Source: Bifidobacterium myosotis | Lineage (GTDB): Bacteria; Actinomycetota; Actinomycetes; Actinomycetales; Bifidobacteriaceae | Direction: 5' to 3' | Assembly (NCBI RefSeq): GCF_002259745.1 | Contig: NZ_MWWW01000030.1 | Coordinates: forward strand, 1-40,803 | Length of the DNA: 40,803 bases | Program-made: the position numbers and the translations under genes | In this document: piece after piece, positions 1 through 7,257 of the stretch | How the letters are laid out: each line of letters begins with the position of its first letter | Numbering within the stretch: the first letter of the stretch is position 1 | Notes under the pieces: generated by a model | Database searches by the model: none | What the model saw: only the letters and a program-made list of their open reading frames with translations | Told to the model about the DNA's origin: nothing

Positions 1-542
1 TCGACGGGTTCCACATCGTGTCCTGGGCGACCGACGCTCTCGACAAGGTCCGCACCGCCGCATGGCGCGAGGCCAGAAAGGCCGGCACGGCCCGGAAGGG
101 CGCCAAGGACCCGATCAAGGGCGCGCGTTGGGCGCTGCTGAAGAACGAGAACGACCTGACCGCCGGCCAGAAGGCCCAATTGGAGTGCGTGGCGAACACC
201 AACGAGACCCTCTGGGAGGCGTACAAGCTCAAGGAACGCCTCAGGATGATCCTCAAGCAGACGGCGGACGAGGCCGCGCCCCTGCTGCGCCAATGGGCCG
301 CGGACGCGTTCCTGTCCGGCATCCCGGGCTTCGTCCCGCTCGGAGAGAAGATCGCCAGGCGCCACTTCGACATCCTCGCAACCATCCGTTCCGGACTGTC
401 CAACGCCAGGCTCGAGGCCATCAACAACAAGATCAAGACCACCATCAAGATCGGCTACGGCTACAGGAACCTCGACAACCTCATCAGCCTCGTCATGCTC
501 AAATGCGGAGGACTCAACCTCACACTCCCCGGACGCCAATAG
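1..542 (+). CDS. ISL3-family transposase, C-terminal part (5' end outside window)
   Basis: The frame is open from the window edge (reading DGFHIVSWATDALDKVR from base 3), so the start lies upstream and about 180 C-terminal residues are visible. In ISL3-family DDE transposases a similar DPFHVV-WA-DALD-VR block follows the catalytic core, and the C terminus carries a conserved SGLSNARLEAINNKIK-type helix ending in the last catalytic Glu. Here RSGLSNARLEAINNKIKT is intact, with Glu in LEAINN. The frame ends TAG 542 without internal stops, so the copy may be active. The right terminal repeat of the element follows at about 565-591. The family call is firm; the exact IS name cannot be given. Confidence 0.9.
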   Translation, partial: DGFHIVSWATDALDKVRTAAWREARKAGTARKGAKDPIKGARWALLKNENDLTAGQKAQLECVANTNETLWEAYKLKERLRMILKQTADEAAPLLRQWAADAFLSGIPGFVPLGEKIARRHFDILATIRSGLSNARLEAINNKIKTTIKIGYGYRNLDNLISLVMLKCGGLNLTLPGRQ

Positions 543-591
543 CCAGCAGGCCAGACCAGCAATCTACACCCACACAAACACCCGAAGAGCC
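1..591 (+). mobile_element. Right part of an ISL3-family insertion sequence
   Basis: The element runs from outside the window to about base 591. Read inward from 591 on the minus strand, the end is GGCTCTTCGGGTGTTTGTG, the GG(C/T)TCTT type of terminus typical of ISL3-family elements. It lies 49 bp past the transposase stop. The left end and the target duplication are outside the window. Confidence 0.75.
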
Positions 592-1067
592 AAACATTCT
601 GCGTGCTCATGGTCTTCCGCCTTCCATATTTGCCTGTCCGCCGGCCTTCCTTGGCCGTGCACAACTATCATCAACCCCGATGAACCGCATAATACCGGCG
701 TTACCACCATTATCCCACGGATGCGTAGGATATAGGGATTCTCCGACGCATTGCGGTATCATATCGGGGCACGTCGCTGATTGGCACGTTCGGCTTCCTC
801 GCCGCCTACGGCTCCTACGATGGGCCCGAACTGCCCGAGTCAGGCTGGTGAACCATATGGATGGGTGTCGGCTCGCTCATGACCCTCGTCTACATAATCG
901 CAATCGCCGTGCTCATGTGCCGGCCAAGCGACCCTAGGGGAGTGCGCTTCGACCGCTGACTGGTAGCGTGGTCCGGACGGTTTCGCTGTCTGACGGTTTC
1001 GTCAATGCATCCTTTTCGATAGGATCGCATGCGCGTTTGCGGGAAGGGTTGTGGAGGCTATTTCCTT
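592..1067. other. Intergenic stretch beyond the IS end
   Basis: Apart from the membrane-protein remnant at 729-959, no coding frame, RNA gene or clear promoter is visible here. The long frame on the plus strand that spans the transposase region is Arg/Gln/Pro-rich and is a shadow. Confidence 0.5.
729..959 (+). pseudogene. Possible remnant of a two-TM membrane protein with in-frame TGA
   Basis: One frame reads a hydrophobic segment LIGTFGFLAAYGSY, then PELPESGW, an in-frame TGA at 849-851, and continues in the same frame with WMGVGSLMTLVYIIAIAVLM and a short polar tail to TGA 957-959. Two membrane segments on either side of a single stop, with a TAG upstream at 726-728 and no good start codon, suggest a decayed gene. 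No family is recognised, and an accidental hydrophobic frame cannot be excluded. It lies just outside the insertion sequence, so the insertion may have removed its 5' part. Confidence 0.3.
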
Positions 1068-1184
1068 GGCTCTGTTAAACCAGAATTGACATGGACTAAT
1101 CAGGTCGGGGTTTGGCTGGGTTGATCTCCTTGGGAAATCAACCCAGCTGGCTCGCTTCGTATGTCAAAGTTGGTTTAACGGAGC
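1068..1184. mobile_element. 117-bp MITE-like element with ISL3-type ends and target duplication
   Basis: The left end is GGCTCTGTTAAACCAGAATT and the right end, read from the other strand, is GCTCCGTTAAACCAACTTT; both continue TGACAT. The imperfect inverted repeats are about 24 bp. They are bounded by a direct repeat TATTTCCTT at 1059-1067 and 1185-1193, containing the 8-bp target duplication usual for ISL3 elements. The interior has no coding capacity but contains a hairpin (TGGGTTGAT...ATCAACCCA, 1117-1145). It is inserted at the edge of the palindromic element at 1186-1379. Confidence 0.7.
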
Positions 1185-1185
1185 T

Positions 1186-1379
1186 ATTTCCTTTGCAAGG
1201 GGTACATTAGCTCTTCTGCGGATAGGTATCTGCTTTGCAAGGGGTGCCTCAACGTCGAAAGCCCGTGTATTTCCGTTGGAATTCCGACCATAGTACTTGC
1301 TGTTTCGCCGTTCGGGTACCCCTTGCAAAGCAGATACCTGTCCGAGACGGCGTCAATGTACCCCTTACAACCGAGATAG
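1186..1379. repeat. Long nested palindromic element, copy A
   Basis: Four copies of the block CTTTGCAAGGGGTAC (two forward near 1192 and 1232, two inverted near 1317 and 1358) make nested inverted repeats over about 194 bp. The outer arms are TTTGCAAGGGGTACATT and AATGTACCCCTTACAA; the inner arms are GGTATCTGCTTTGCAAGGGG and CCCCTTGCAAAGCAGATACC. A second copy of the same architecture lies at 35858-36053. There is no coding capacity, and short frames here give only repeat-derived peptides. Confidence 0.75.
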
Positions 1380-1537
1380 CTGCATGGCCTTGTGTGATAC
1401 CTGTAGTCGAAGACTGATAAGTGAGCGCGCCGATGCCGAAAGATGAAACCGCCCGCATTGAGACATCGATGCCGCCACATCCGCCATTCGTCCGATAATG
1501 GAGACAACGACCAGAAGGTCAGATGGAGGCGGATCTC

Positions 1538-2182
1538 ATGCCGGATCAAACGGACAAGGCCGGGGAACGCGACTGGATTCTCGGTACGCGCGAGGCGGCC
1601 GGCGACAGCATCATCGGCACTCTGTTCACCATCGTCGTCGTCGCCATCATGGTGGCCGCTCTCGATGCGATCATCCTGTTCATCGTCTACCTGCTGCTCG
1701 GCATCAAACGCTCCATCGCCGACACCTATTTCCACGGAGACCCGCCGTTCCCCATCGACGCGACCATCGCCGTCCTGGCCTTCGTCGTCATTCCGCTCTT
1801 TCTCGCCGCCTGGGGCCCGATAAGCGATTGGGTCCACGCCGACCGCACGCTGCTCGCCATCCGCGCGAACCGGTTCGGCCATCTCAAGCCATGCCCCGAC
1901 CAGACGGATTTCGACGGGGACACGATATACATGGACATCAAGCGCATTCTCTTCCATGCCTCCGATACTGGAACCATCCGCGTCTACGCCGAAAACAGCG
2001 ATGGACCCGTCTTCCTCACCTTGCGCCTGAACAACGGACGGATGCGCGTCGAAGGCGAAGAGCCGGTAAGCGCGGCGTTCTTGTATGAGGCGAAGCATGG
2101 GGGAGACAAGACGGATCCGTTCATCGATCCGCGTTGCTCGTATTCCGACAACGACCTTACGGTCGGACGACCGAGCGCCTGA
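1538..2182 (+). CDS. Hypothetical membrane protein
   Basis: This 214-residue protein is of unknown function. The start at 1538 is chosen over the in-frame ATG at 1523 because GGAGG at 1525-1529 sits 8 nt before 1538. Two hydrophobic segments are seen, about residues 20-52 (rich in Ile/Val/Leu) and 68-90, followed by a soluble C-terminal domain of about 120 residues with mixed beta-like sequence. That layout suggests a two-TM protein with a cytoplasmic tail. No family motif is recognised. The gene stands alone; the neighbouring gene at 2782-3456 is convergent. Confidence 0.65.
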   Translation: MPDQTDKAGERDWILGTREAAGDSIIGTLFTIVVVAIMVAALDAIILFIVYLLLGIKRSIADTYFHGDPPFPIDATIAVLAFVVIPLFLAAWGPISDWVHADRTLLAIRANRFGHLKPCPDQTDFDGDTIYMDIKRILFHASDTGTIRVYAENSDGPVFLTLRLNNGRMRVEGEEPVSAAFLYEAKHGGDKTDPFIDPRCSYSDNDLTVGRPSA

Positions 2183-2320
2183 GCAAGACCGGTTGTCCGA
2201 TTGTCCGATGGCCTTCCCCTGGCCTTCCTCTCCGTCATGGTTCAGTACCCCCTTCGTGTGACTATCCGTTGCCGACGGGGCGGGTATATGCGCCCGCAAC
2301 GAGGCCATTCCGGCCCCGCG

Positions 2321-2374
2321 GGGTTGTGACTATCGTGTGACTATTGCGGGTTGTGACTATCGTGTGACTATCCG
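2321..2374. repeat. 27-bp tandem direct repeat, two copies
   Basis: Two adjacent 27-bp units (2321-2347 and 2348-2374) begin GGGTTGTGACTATCGTGTGA and differ only in the last bases (TTGC against TCCG). A partial third match, CGTGTGACTATCCG, lies at 2257-2270. Each unit itself contains the doubled motif GTGACTAT. Confidence 0.75.
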
Positions 2375-2549
2375 AGCCGGTAACGGCCGGGAATGGCTGC
2401 AATCCGTCAAACGACGTCCCGCCGGCCAGACTGCTTGAGACGGCGGAATGGCACCGTTCCCTCATGATTCCAACGGTTCCGGGGAATCCTCCCAAAATCA
2501 ATCTGACATAACGTACATTATCGGATAATGTGCCAGAAGTTGTTTTGGA

Positions 2550-2579
2550 AGCCCTTGGAACCAAATGATTCCAAGGGCT
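2550..2579. terminator. Hairpin between convergent genes, probable bidirectional terminator
   Basis: AGCCCTTGGAA (2550-2560) and TTCCAAGGGCT (2569-2579) form a perfect 11-bp stem with an 8-nt loop. The plus-strand flank is GTGTCGTTTTC; the minus-strand flank is CCAAAACAAC, so the U tracts are weak. It lies between two genes that converge on it. Confidence 0.6.
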
Positions 2580-2781
2580 GTGTCGTTTTCACGGATTATC
2601 GGACATCAACGAGATCCTGCCATTTTCGGCCATTTTCGGCTGGATTTGGCACACGTTTGGCACGCGATGTGCATACGGTTGCCGGCATGATATGACTCGT
2701 GTTAGGCGTCTCGTCTGACATACGCTTGGCACATGTTTCCCCTCGCAGACTCGCGGCGCGCATAGCCGGGATTCGAAATCA

Positions 2782-3456
2782 CTATCGGACACGAAGAATC
2801 CGTATCAGCCAGCCGATTGCAACAATCAACCCCGTGGCCAATACGGCGCCCGCGACGTACCGGCAGACGGATGGAGCAACATCATTCTGCGGGAAAGGCA
2901 GGAACATGGCGGTAAGCCATAGGAATGCCGCCAAGACGCAAGTGATTGCCGGTACGACCGGGAACAAGCACCGGTGTTGTGCATCCGGCACATGCCAGCG
3001 GATAAGGTGCACGACGAGAATGACGCAGCCGGCCGTCAACAGCACGATTCCCAGAAGCGATACCACTGCCATGATCACGCCCACAAACGGGCCGAACAGC
3101 AGTACGCTGAGCGTTTCTGCCGGAACACCGTCGTAGGTTCCATCCACGGCAGCCGACATATCGGATGACGCTTGGCCGTAATACCACGTACCGAGAGCGG
3201 CGATGACTCCCCCAACAGCAATGCAAACGATGGCAACGATTCCGGCCGCCCCGCATACACGGCGTGAGGACGGATATCGATCGGGTGGCAGGTTAGCTTG
3301 TAAAGGCATCATCGACCGATTTCCTGAGGCTGCGCTACTCCTCGTGGCGGTGTCTCCTGAGCCTATGCTCCCTAAACCCGTGTTCCTGGAGCCTGTGTTT
3401 CCTAACGTGTTCCCTGGGACGGCGTTCCCGACCCCATTCCCCTGCTGCAATCCCAT
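2782..3456 (-). CDS. Hypothetical membrane protein with Gly/Asn/Thr-rich N terminus
   Basis: This 224-residue protein has no recognised family. Residues 1-47 are a low-complexity Gly/Asn/Ser/Thr tract made of degenerate repeats such as GNT-GNTGSRNTGLGS. Four hydrophobic segments follow (roughly residues 68-90, 115-148, 160-183 and 195-218), with a loop of about 25 residues between the first two. AGGGGGA lies 7 nt before the ATG at 3456, supporting this start. The layout (flexible polar N terminus, then four TMs) resembles many small actinobacterial membrane proteins of unknown role. It is transcribed leftward and converges with the gene at 1538-2182. Confidence 0.65.
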   Translation of the reverse strand: MGLQQGNGVGNAVPGNTLGNTGSRNTGLGSIGSGDTATRSSAASGNRSMMPLQANLPPDRYPSSRRVCGAAGIVAIVCIAVGGVIAALGTWYYGQASSDMSAAVDGTYDGVPAETLSVLLFGPFVGVIMAVVSLLGIVLLTAGCVILVVHLIRWHVPDAQHRCLFPVVPAITCVLAAFLWLTAMFLPFPQNDVAPSVCRYVAGAVLATGLIVAIGWLIRILRVR

Positions 3457-3576
3457 GCGTCATTCCCCCTTAAGCCGCTTGTTCCAACTCCATTATCGGG
3501 CAAGAACGCACTCGATGGGCGCGTCGAATCCATCGTCCATCAATCATTCTGACATCTGAATGCGTACGTTCGGAAA

Positions 3577-3744
3577 GGTTGTGTTAGACCAAAGTGTGCT
3601 TAACTGACTTGGACTTCACTAATAAGCGGTGAATCGCCCAGTGAATACCAATGATTTCTGGTATGACAGGAACTGATGCGCATCGATTCTCCTTGGAATA
3701 CCGCGATTACTTGGAGCAAATACGCACTTTGGCTTAACAGTCCC
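3577..3744. mobile_element. 168-bp MITE-like element, degenerate ISL3-type ends
   Basis: The left end GGTTGTGTTAGACCAAAGTG and the right end (minus strand) GGGACTGTTAAGCCAAAGTG match at 15 of 20 positions. They resemble the ends of the element at 1068-1184 (GG..CTGTTAA.CCA). The 8-bp flanks TTCGGAAA and TTAGAAAA match at 6 of 8, as for a decayed target duplication. The interior contains ATACCA...TGGTAT and no coding frame. Confidence 0.5.
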
Positions 3745-3772
3745 TTAGAAAAAGCGACCGTTCGCGTGGACG

Positions 3773-4095
3773 ATGTGCCGGTGATACACGATTCCATTCG
3801 TCGAGCAGGTGGGGGTGTGTGAAGGGTGTGCCCCGGGAGCCGTAAATCATATGGATTTGAGCTGCGGGGGCACGGGGCAAAATGCATGATTCACTGATGG
3901 TTCACCGAAAATGGCGGAATCATGCGGTTTTCGAGCTTATCAGGGTGTGCCACCATAGCTGAAAATAGGTGCATTAAGGCTCTCGGGGGCACGACCTGTG
4001 CCACCGTAGACCGATTCGACGCAAAAATCGTCTGCGGGGGCACGGTTGTGTGCCACGCAAGCTCGAAAAGCACTCGATTAGAGCTGCGGGCGCAC
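3773..4095. repeat. Array of 48-nt imperfect-palindrome units
   Basis: Five direct units of 48 nt lie at 3773-3820 (most diverged), 3826-3873, 3945-3992, 3996-4043 and 4048-4095. Four begin (G/C)TGTGCC and end (G/C)GGGGGCAC or GGGCGCAC; spacers between adjacent units are 3-5 nt. The two ends of each unit pair as an imperfect stem. A sixth, inverted unit of 50 nt lies at 3894-3943 (CTGAT...ATCAG arms, with GAAAA/TTTTC inside). The last unit overlaps the final 15 bases of the coding sequence of the gene at 4078-4467. With the MITE at 3577-3744 it fills the gene-free interval 3457-4077. Confidence 0.75.
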
Positions 4096-4467
4096 GGCCT
4101 TGCCCAGTCGTCGATCCATCTCCGTTTCCATCGCATGACGCGCTTGCACGTACATCGCCGCGATCTCCGACATCACCAGCACGATGACGACTATCGCGCC
4201 GAACAGCGCATATCGTTCATAGAACGCCCGCACGTTGGCAGCCATTGAATACGCCATCAGCGCGTATACGGGGAACGGCACAATCGCCATCACGAATGAC
4301 GTCACATGAGCCATCACCATCGTCCAACTCACCGGATTGACCGGCCCACGACGCGAGCGTGGAATGAACAATCGCCCGTGCAGTATGGTGATGCCGATGA
4401 TGTTTGCCGCCATGACCACGGCGACGATCCATAACGCCACGGGCAGCAGTTCGACGATGACCGTCAT
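4078..4467 (-). CDS. Hypothetical small membrane protein
   Basis: This 129-residue protein is of unknown family. It has three to four hydrophobic segments (about residues 3-30, 49-74 and 86-108) and a basic segment RSRRG after the first, consistent with a cytoplasmic loop. The C-terminal tail is charged and its last residues (VRPQL) are encoded within the final 48-nt repeat unit of the array at 3773-4095. GGAGG lies 10 nt upstream of the ATG. It stands alone, transcribed leftward, with 254 bp to the next gene upstream. Confidence 0.65.
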   Translation of the reverse strand: MTVIVELLPVALWIVAVVMAANIIGITILHGRLFIPRSRRGPVNPVSWTMVMAHVTSFVMAIVPFPVYALMAYSMAANVRAFYERYALFGAIVVIVLVMSEIAAMYVQARHAMETEMDRRLGKAVRPQL

Positions 4468-4721
4468 AAGTAGTGAACCTCCGAAAAACGTGGAATCATG
4501 CAGAAGTCATTCCTATACGGGAAGCCCGAGAGCAAAACTAAGAACCGTTCCTCAGTGCTCTTATCGCGAGAATTCCCAGTGCATCCAGCAAGAGACATCG
4601 GCGATTGAGACAGACCGCAACACGTCAAAATACCGGCAGGGCACCGGAATACGGAACACGATGACCGGCATTCAGCTATGGCATTCATGCCAACGCACGC
4701 CACACGGACCTAGCTCAGCGC

Positions 4722-5369
4722 TCAGTGCAGCGCGCTCTCGCGTTCCCGCTGCCGCCGCTGCGCCTCAAGCTTCTTGCGCATGCGCATGGCCGTGAGCTCG
4801 TCGATGGGACGATTGGTGGTGATGGTAACCGGGTTGGACTCGAGATCCACGTAATCCTCGTGCTCGAGCGCCATCTCAATCTGATGCCAGAGCGAACCGA
4901 CCGACACGGCGAACACCGCCTTGCCGCTGTTGAGCAGATCCAGCATCTGCTCGCTGGTGGTGCATTCGTGTACTTCCTGACCGTCGCACATGATGGTCAC
5001 GTTAGCCAGTTGGCCGGTGCTTCGCTGGGTCAGGAAGCCGATGGCCGCAGTGACGTTCTGCAGGTTCACACCTGCGTCAAGCAGCTTCTTGGAGACGGCG
5101 AGAATCACCACGTCCTTGAAGGAGTACAGCCGGCGCGAACCGGAGCCGTGCGAGGGGGTGATCGACGGCTCCACAATCTGCTTGCGCGCCCAGTAATCCA
5201 GCTGCCGATAGGTGATGCCGGCGACCTTCGAGGCGACGGTGCCGCGGTATCCGCGTTTGGGCTCCTCGGAATCGGTGCTGGAGAACAGCTCCCCCTGCAC
5301 CGCATGATCGTTGAGGTTCGTCCGCTCGGCGAGCGGCGTATGCAGATGCAACCCGGTCTGTTCCATCAT
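4722..5369 (-). CDS. ftsR: MerR-family transcriptional regulator, FtsR type
   Basis: The protein has 215 residues. An N-terminal MerR-type winged helix-turn-helix spans about 41-100: VAGITYRQLDYWARK is the recognition helix, GSGSRRLYSFKDVVIL the wing and following helix. The C-terminal part (about 110-190) is not a metal- or drug-binding MerR domain. This long type sits next to the FHA gene in Actinobacteria, where the Corynebacterium glutamicum member FtsR activates ftsZ and the mycobacterial member is Rv1828. Here it follows the FHA gene by 86 nt in the same direction, as in those genomes. AGGGGG lies just before the two consecutive ATG codons at 5369, so either may be used. The role in division is inferred from homologues. 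Confidence 0.82.
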   Translation of the reverse strand: MMEQTGLHLHTPLAERTNLNDHAVQGELFSSTDSEEPKRGYRGTVASKVAGITYRQLDYWARKQIVEPSITPSHGSGSRRLYSFKDVVILAVSKKLLDAGVNLQNVTAAIGFLTQRSTGQLANVTIMCDGQEVHECTTSEQMLDLLNSGKAVFAVSVGSLWHQIEMALEHEDYVDLESNPVTITTNRPIDELTAMRMRKKLEAQRRQRERESALH

Positions 5370-5455
5370 GCCCCCTTACCGGGCGCCGGCGCTCTCCCGC
5401 GGTTTCCGCTGGGCGGTGCCCTCCCCCAGTGTACCCGTCAGCTGGTTGGTATCGG

Positions 5456-5899
5456 TTATTGGGAGATGACTGCGGACTTGGTGAAGAACATGAGCCGGAA
5501 CTTGCCGATCATGATCTCGTCGCCGTTCTTCAGCACCGCCTGATCGACGCGCTGCCGGTTCACGTAGGTGCCGTTGAGGCTGCCCGCATCGATGACGGTG
5601 AATGTGCCATTGGTACGGCGGAACACGGCGTGCTGGCGGGATACCGTGGAATCGTCCAGCAGGATGTCCGCGCGGGGATCGCGTCCCACGGTGATCTCGT
5701 CCTCGTCCAGAAGATATCGGGAGCCGGATACCGCGCCCCTGGTGGAAATCAGCAGCGCGGTGCCGTCGGACAGGCGCGTGATCGTATCCAGATCGTCCTG
5801 GGTCAGTGGACGGTCTCCGGTGGAGGTGATGGGCAAAACATTGATGGCAGGCAAACCGATGATGGTGGTTTCGCCTGCGGTAGGAATCGGATCAGTCAT
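5456..5899 (-). CDS. garA: FHA-domain regulator of GarA/OdhI type
   Basis: The 147-residue protein has an N-terminal ETT at residues 10-12, matching the position of the paired Thr phosphorylated by PknB/PknG in mycobacterial GarA and corynebacterial OdhI. One FHA domain spans about 55-138, with the phosphothreonine-binding residues present: GR at 72-73, SRQH at 87-90, NGT at 109-111 and N114. GarA/OdhI inhibit 2-oxoglutarate dehydrogenase and affect glutamate enzymes. Bifidobacteria are generally reported to lack that dehydrogenase, so the target here is unknown. A TACTAT hexamer close upstream (minus strand, near 5907-5912) and AGGAAG before the ATG suggest its own promoter, and the 203-bp gap to the DUF881 gene agrees. 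Confidence 0.82.
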   Translation of the reverse strand: MTDPIPTAGETTIIGLPAINVLPITSTGDRPLTQDDLDTITRLSDGTALLISTRGAVSGSRYLLDEDEITVGRDPRADILLDDSTVSRQHAVFRRTNGTFTVIDAGSLNGTYVNRQRVDQAVLKNGDEIMIGKFRLMFFTKSAVISQ

Positions 5900-6102
5900 A
5901 ACTTCCTATAGTACAAGGACGATTGCGGTTTCGTTCATCGACGTGCGGAAAAGCCGCGAAATAGCCATCTTTGTCGATTGCCATTGCTCACGCAGTCGGA
6001 TTACGTGCCGGATGACGCTGCCCACGCGGGGCACGCGCTCGTACGGCGATTCCTCACGCGGAACACGGCACACGCGCCGCCCGGCGCCCGGTGCCATCAC
6101 CG

Positions 6103-6921
6103 TCATTCCGCGGTTTTCGCATAGGTGTTCGGCGTGGCGACGTGGACCTCGTCGATGACGATGTTGTCCGAGGACTGCACGTCCACGCTGGCCCCATACT
6201 TCACCTGAAGCTGTGCTCCCACACCGCCGGCGATGTCCACGGCGTTGGACAGTTCCTGCGGGTTGCCGATTGCCTTGACCACGTAGGTGGGCTTGATGGT
6301 GGTGCCGTCCGCGATGAGTCCCTCATCCGCGTCCTGGATGTAGGTGGACGCCACGACGCGTACGTCGTTGATGGCGATGACCTCGGCTCCGGCGTTGCGC
6401 AGCTCCTCGATGAGGTTGAACATGATGGAGGCGTCGACCTTGGTCGATCCGCGGCTTACTCGCACGGTGATGCCGGACCCCTTGGCGGGCAGGCGGCCTG
6501 AAATCAAGCCGGATGTATCCTCGTTCTGCTTGGCGATCTTGCGCGCCTGCTCCTGTTCGTCGGCGGCCGACTTGAGCGAGTTGAGCTGCTCGGTGAGCTG
6601 GCTCTTGCGCTGCTCGAGGTTGGTGATCTGCGTGTTCGATTCGTTGAGCAGACGGACCAGTTCGGTTTCGTCCAGCGTCTCGTACGTGGACTTCGAATTG
6701 TTGATCTGGGTCATGTAGGCGAATCCGAGCAGCGCGCACATGAGGGTGACGAGCACCGACGAGAGCAGGCGCGACCGCAATCCGCCGCGATTGTCGTTGC
6801 GCCGCGGCTTCTTGCGCACGGTGGGGAACGAGCCGGTCTCCATGCGGTCGTTGACGGTGTCCTGGGCATGCTGATCCCGCAGTTTCTCCAGCATGTTGTT
6901 CGATTTCGCGCGTCGGGCCAT
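6103..6921 (-). CDS. DUF881 family membrane-anchored protein (second copy)
   Basis: The 272-residue protein has a basic cytoplasmic N terminus (1-50), one TM at about 52-70, a coiled-coil stretch at about 84-130 rich in Glu, Gln and Leu, and then the DUF881 domain (roughly 135-265) with NLIEELRNAGAEVIAIND and similar blocks. DUF881 proteins occur in pairs around the small basic protein in Actinobacteria and Firmicutes. They are related to division-associated proteins, but no enzymatic function is established. It starts 3 nt after the stop of the small basic protein gene, so the two are translationally linked. The 203-bp gap after it probably ends the transcriptional unit. Confidence 0.88.
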   Translation of the reverse strand: MARRAKSNNMLEKLRDQHAQDTVNDRMETGSFPTVRKKPRRNDNRGGLRSRLLSSVLVTLMCALLGFAYMTQINNSKSTYETLDETELVRLLNESNTQITNLEQRKSQLTEQLNSLKSAADEQEQARKIAKQNEDTSGLISGRLPAKGSGITVRVSRGSTKVDASIMFNLIEELRNAGAEVIAINDVRVVASTYIQDADEGLIADGTTIKPTYVVKAIGNPQELSNAVDIAGGVGAQLQVKYGASVDVQSSDNIVIDEVHVATPNTYAKTAE

Positions 6922-6924
6922 GGC

Positions 6925-7257
6925 TCAGCCTCGGAAGATGAATCGTCTGATGGCGGACACGTTCGAGAAGATGCGGATGCCGAGCACCACGATGACGGCG
7001 GTCTGCAGCTGCGAGCCGACGCCGAGCTGGTTGCCGAGGAACACCAGCAGGGTGGCCGTGATCACATTGGCGAAGAAGGAGATGACGAACACGCGGTCGG
7101 AGAAGCTGCGTTCGAAATAGGCGCGGGCGGCGCCGAGCAGCGCGTCGAGCGCGGCCACCACCATGATGGGCAGGTACGGCTGCACGATGACCGGAATGTC
7201 TGGCTTGACGAACACACCGACGACCACGCCGATGATAAGCCCGAGTACCGCTGCCAT
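6925..7257 (-). CDS. sbp: Small basic protein Sbp (DUF1290)
   Basis: This 110-residue hydrophobic protein has three or four membrane segments (about 1-18, 27-47, 53-74 and 84-98) and a basic C-terminal RRFIFRG. The conserved middle block ALDALLGAARAYFE and FSDRVFVISFFANV are typical of DUF1290, which corresponds to Sbp next to ftsZ in Bacillus and Rv1824 in Mycobacterium. Its ATG overlaps the stop of the upstream DUF881 gene (TAATG, 7255-7259), and its stop is 3 nt from the next DUF881 start. The three genes form one tightly coupled unit, which suggests a membrane complex. The function is unknown. Confidence 0.88.
   Translation of the reverse strand: MAAVLGLIIGVVVGVFVKPDIPVIVQPYLPIMVVAALDALLGAARAYFERSFSDRVFVISFFANVITATLLVFLGNQLGVGSQLQTAVIVVLGIRIFSNVSAIRRFIFRG

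Larger units (their letters stand above)
2183..2781. other. Convergent intergenic region with repeats and hairpins
   Basis: No gene is seen in these 599 bases. The region holds a 27-bp tandem repeat (2321-2374), a 17-bp near-palindrome ACATTATC-G-GATAATGT at about 2513-2530, a strong hairpin at 2550-2579, and a doubled CATTTTCGGC at 2621-2640. Confidence 0.6.

Noticed and set aside
62..937. Open frame of 291 codons over the transposase
   Set aside because: It is rich in Arg, Gln and Pro and lies in another frame of the ISL3 transposase gene, with no recognisable domain.
3773..4095. CRISPR array
   Set aside because: Units are themselves palindromic and diverged, spacers are only 3-5 nt, one unit is inverted and no cas gene is near.
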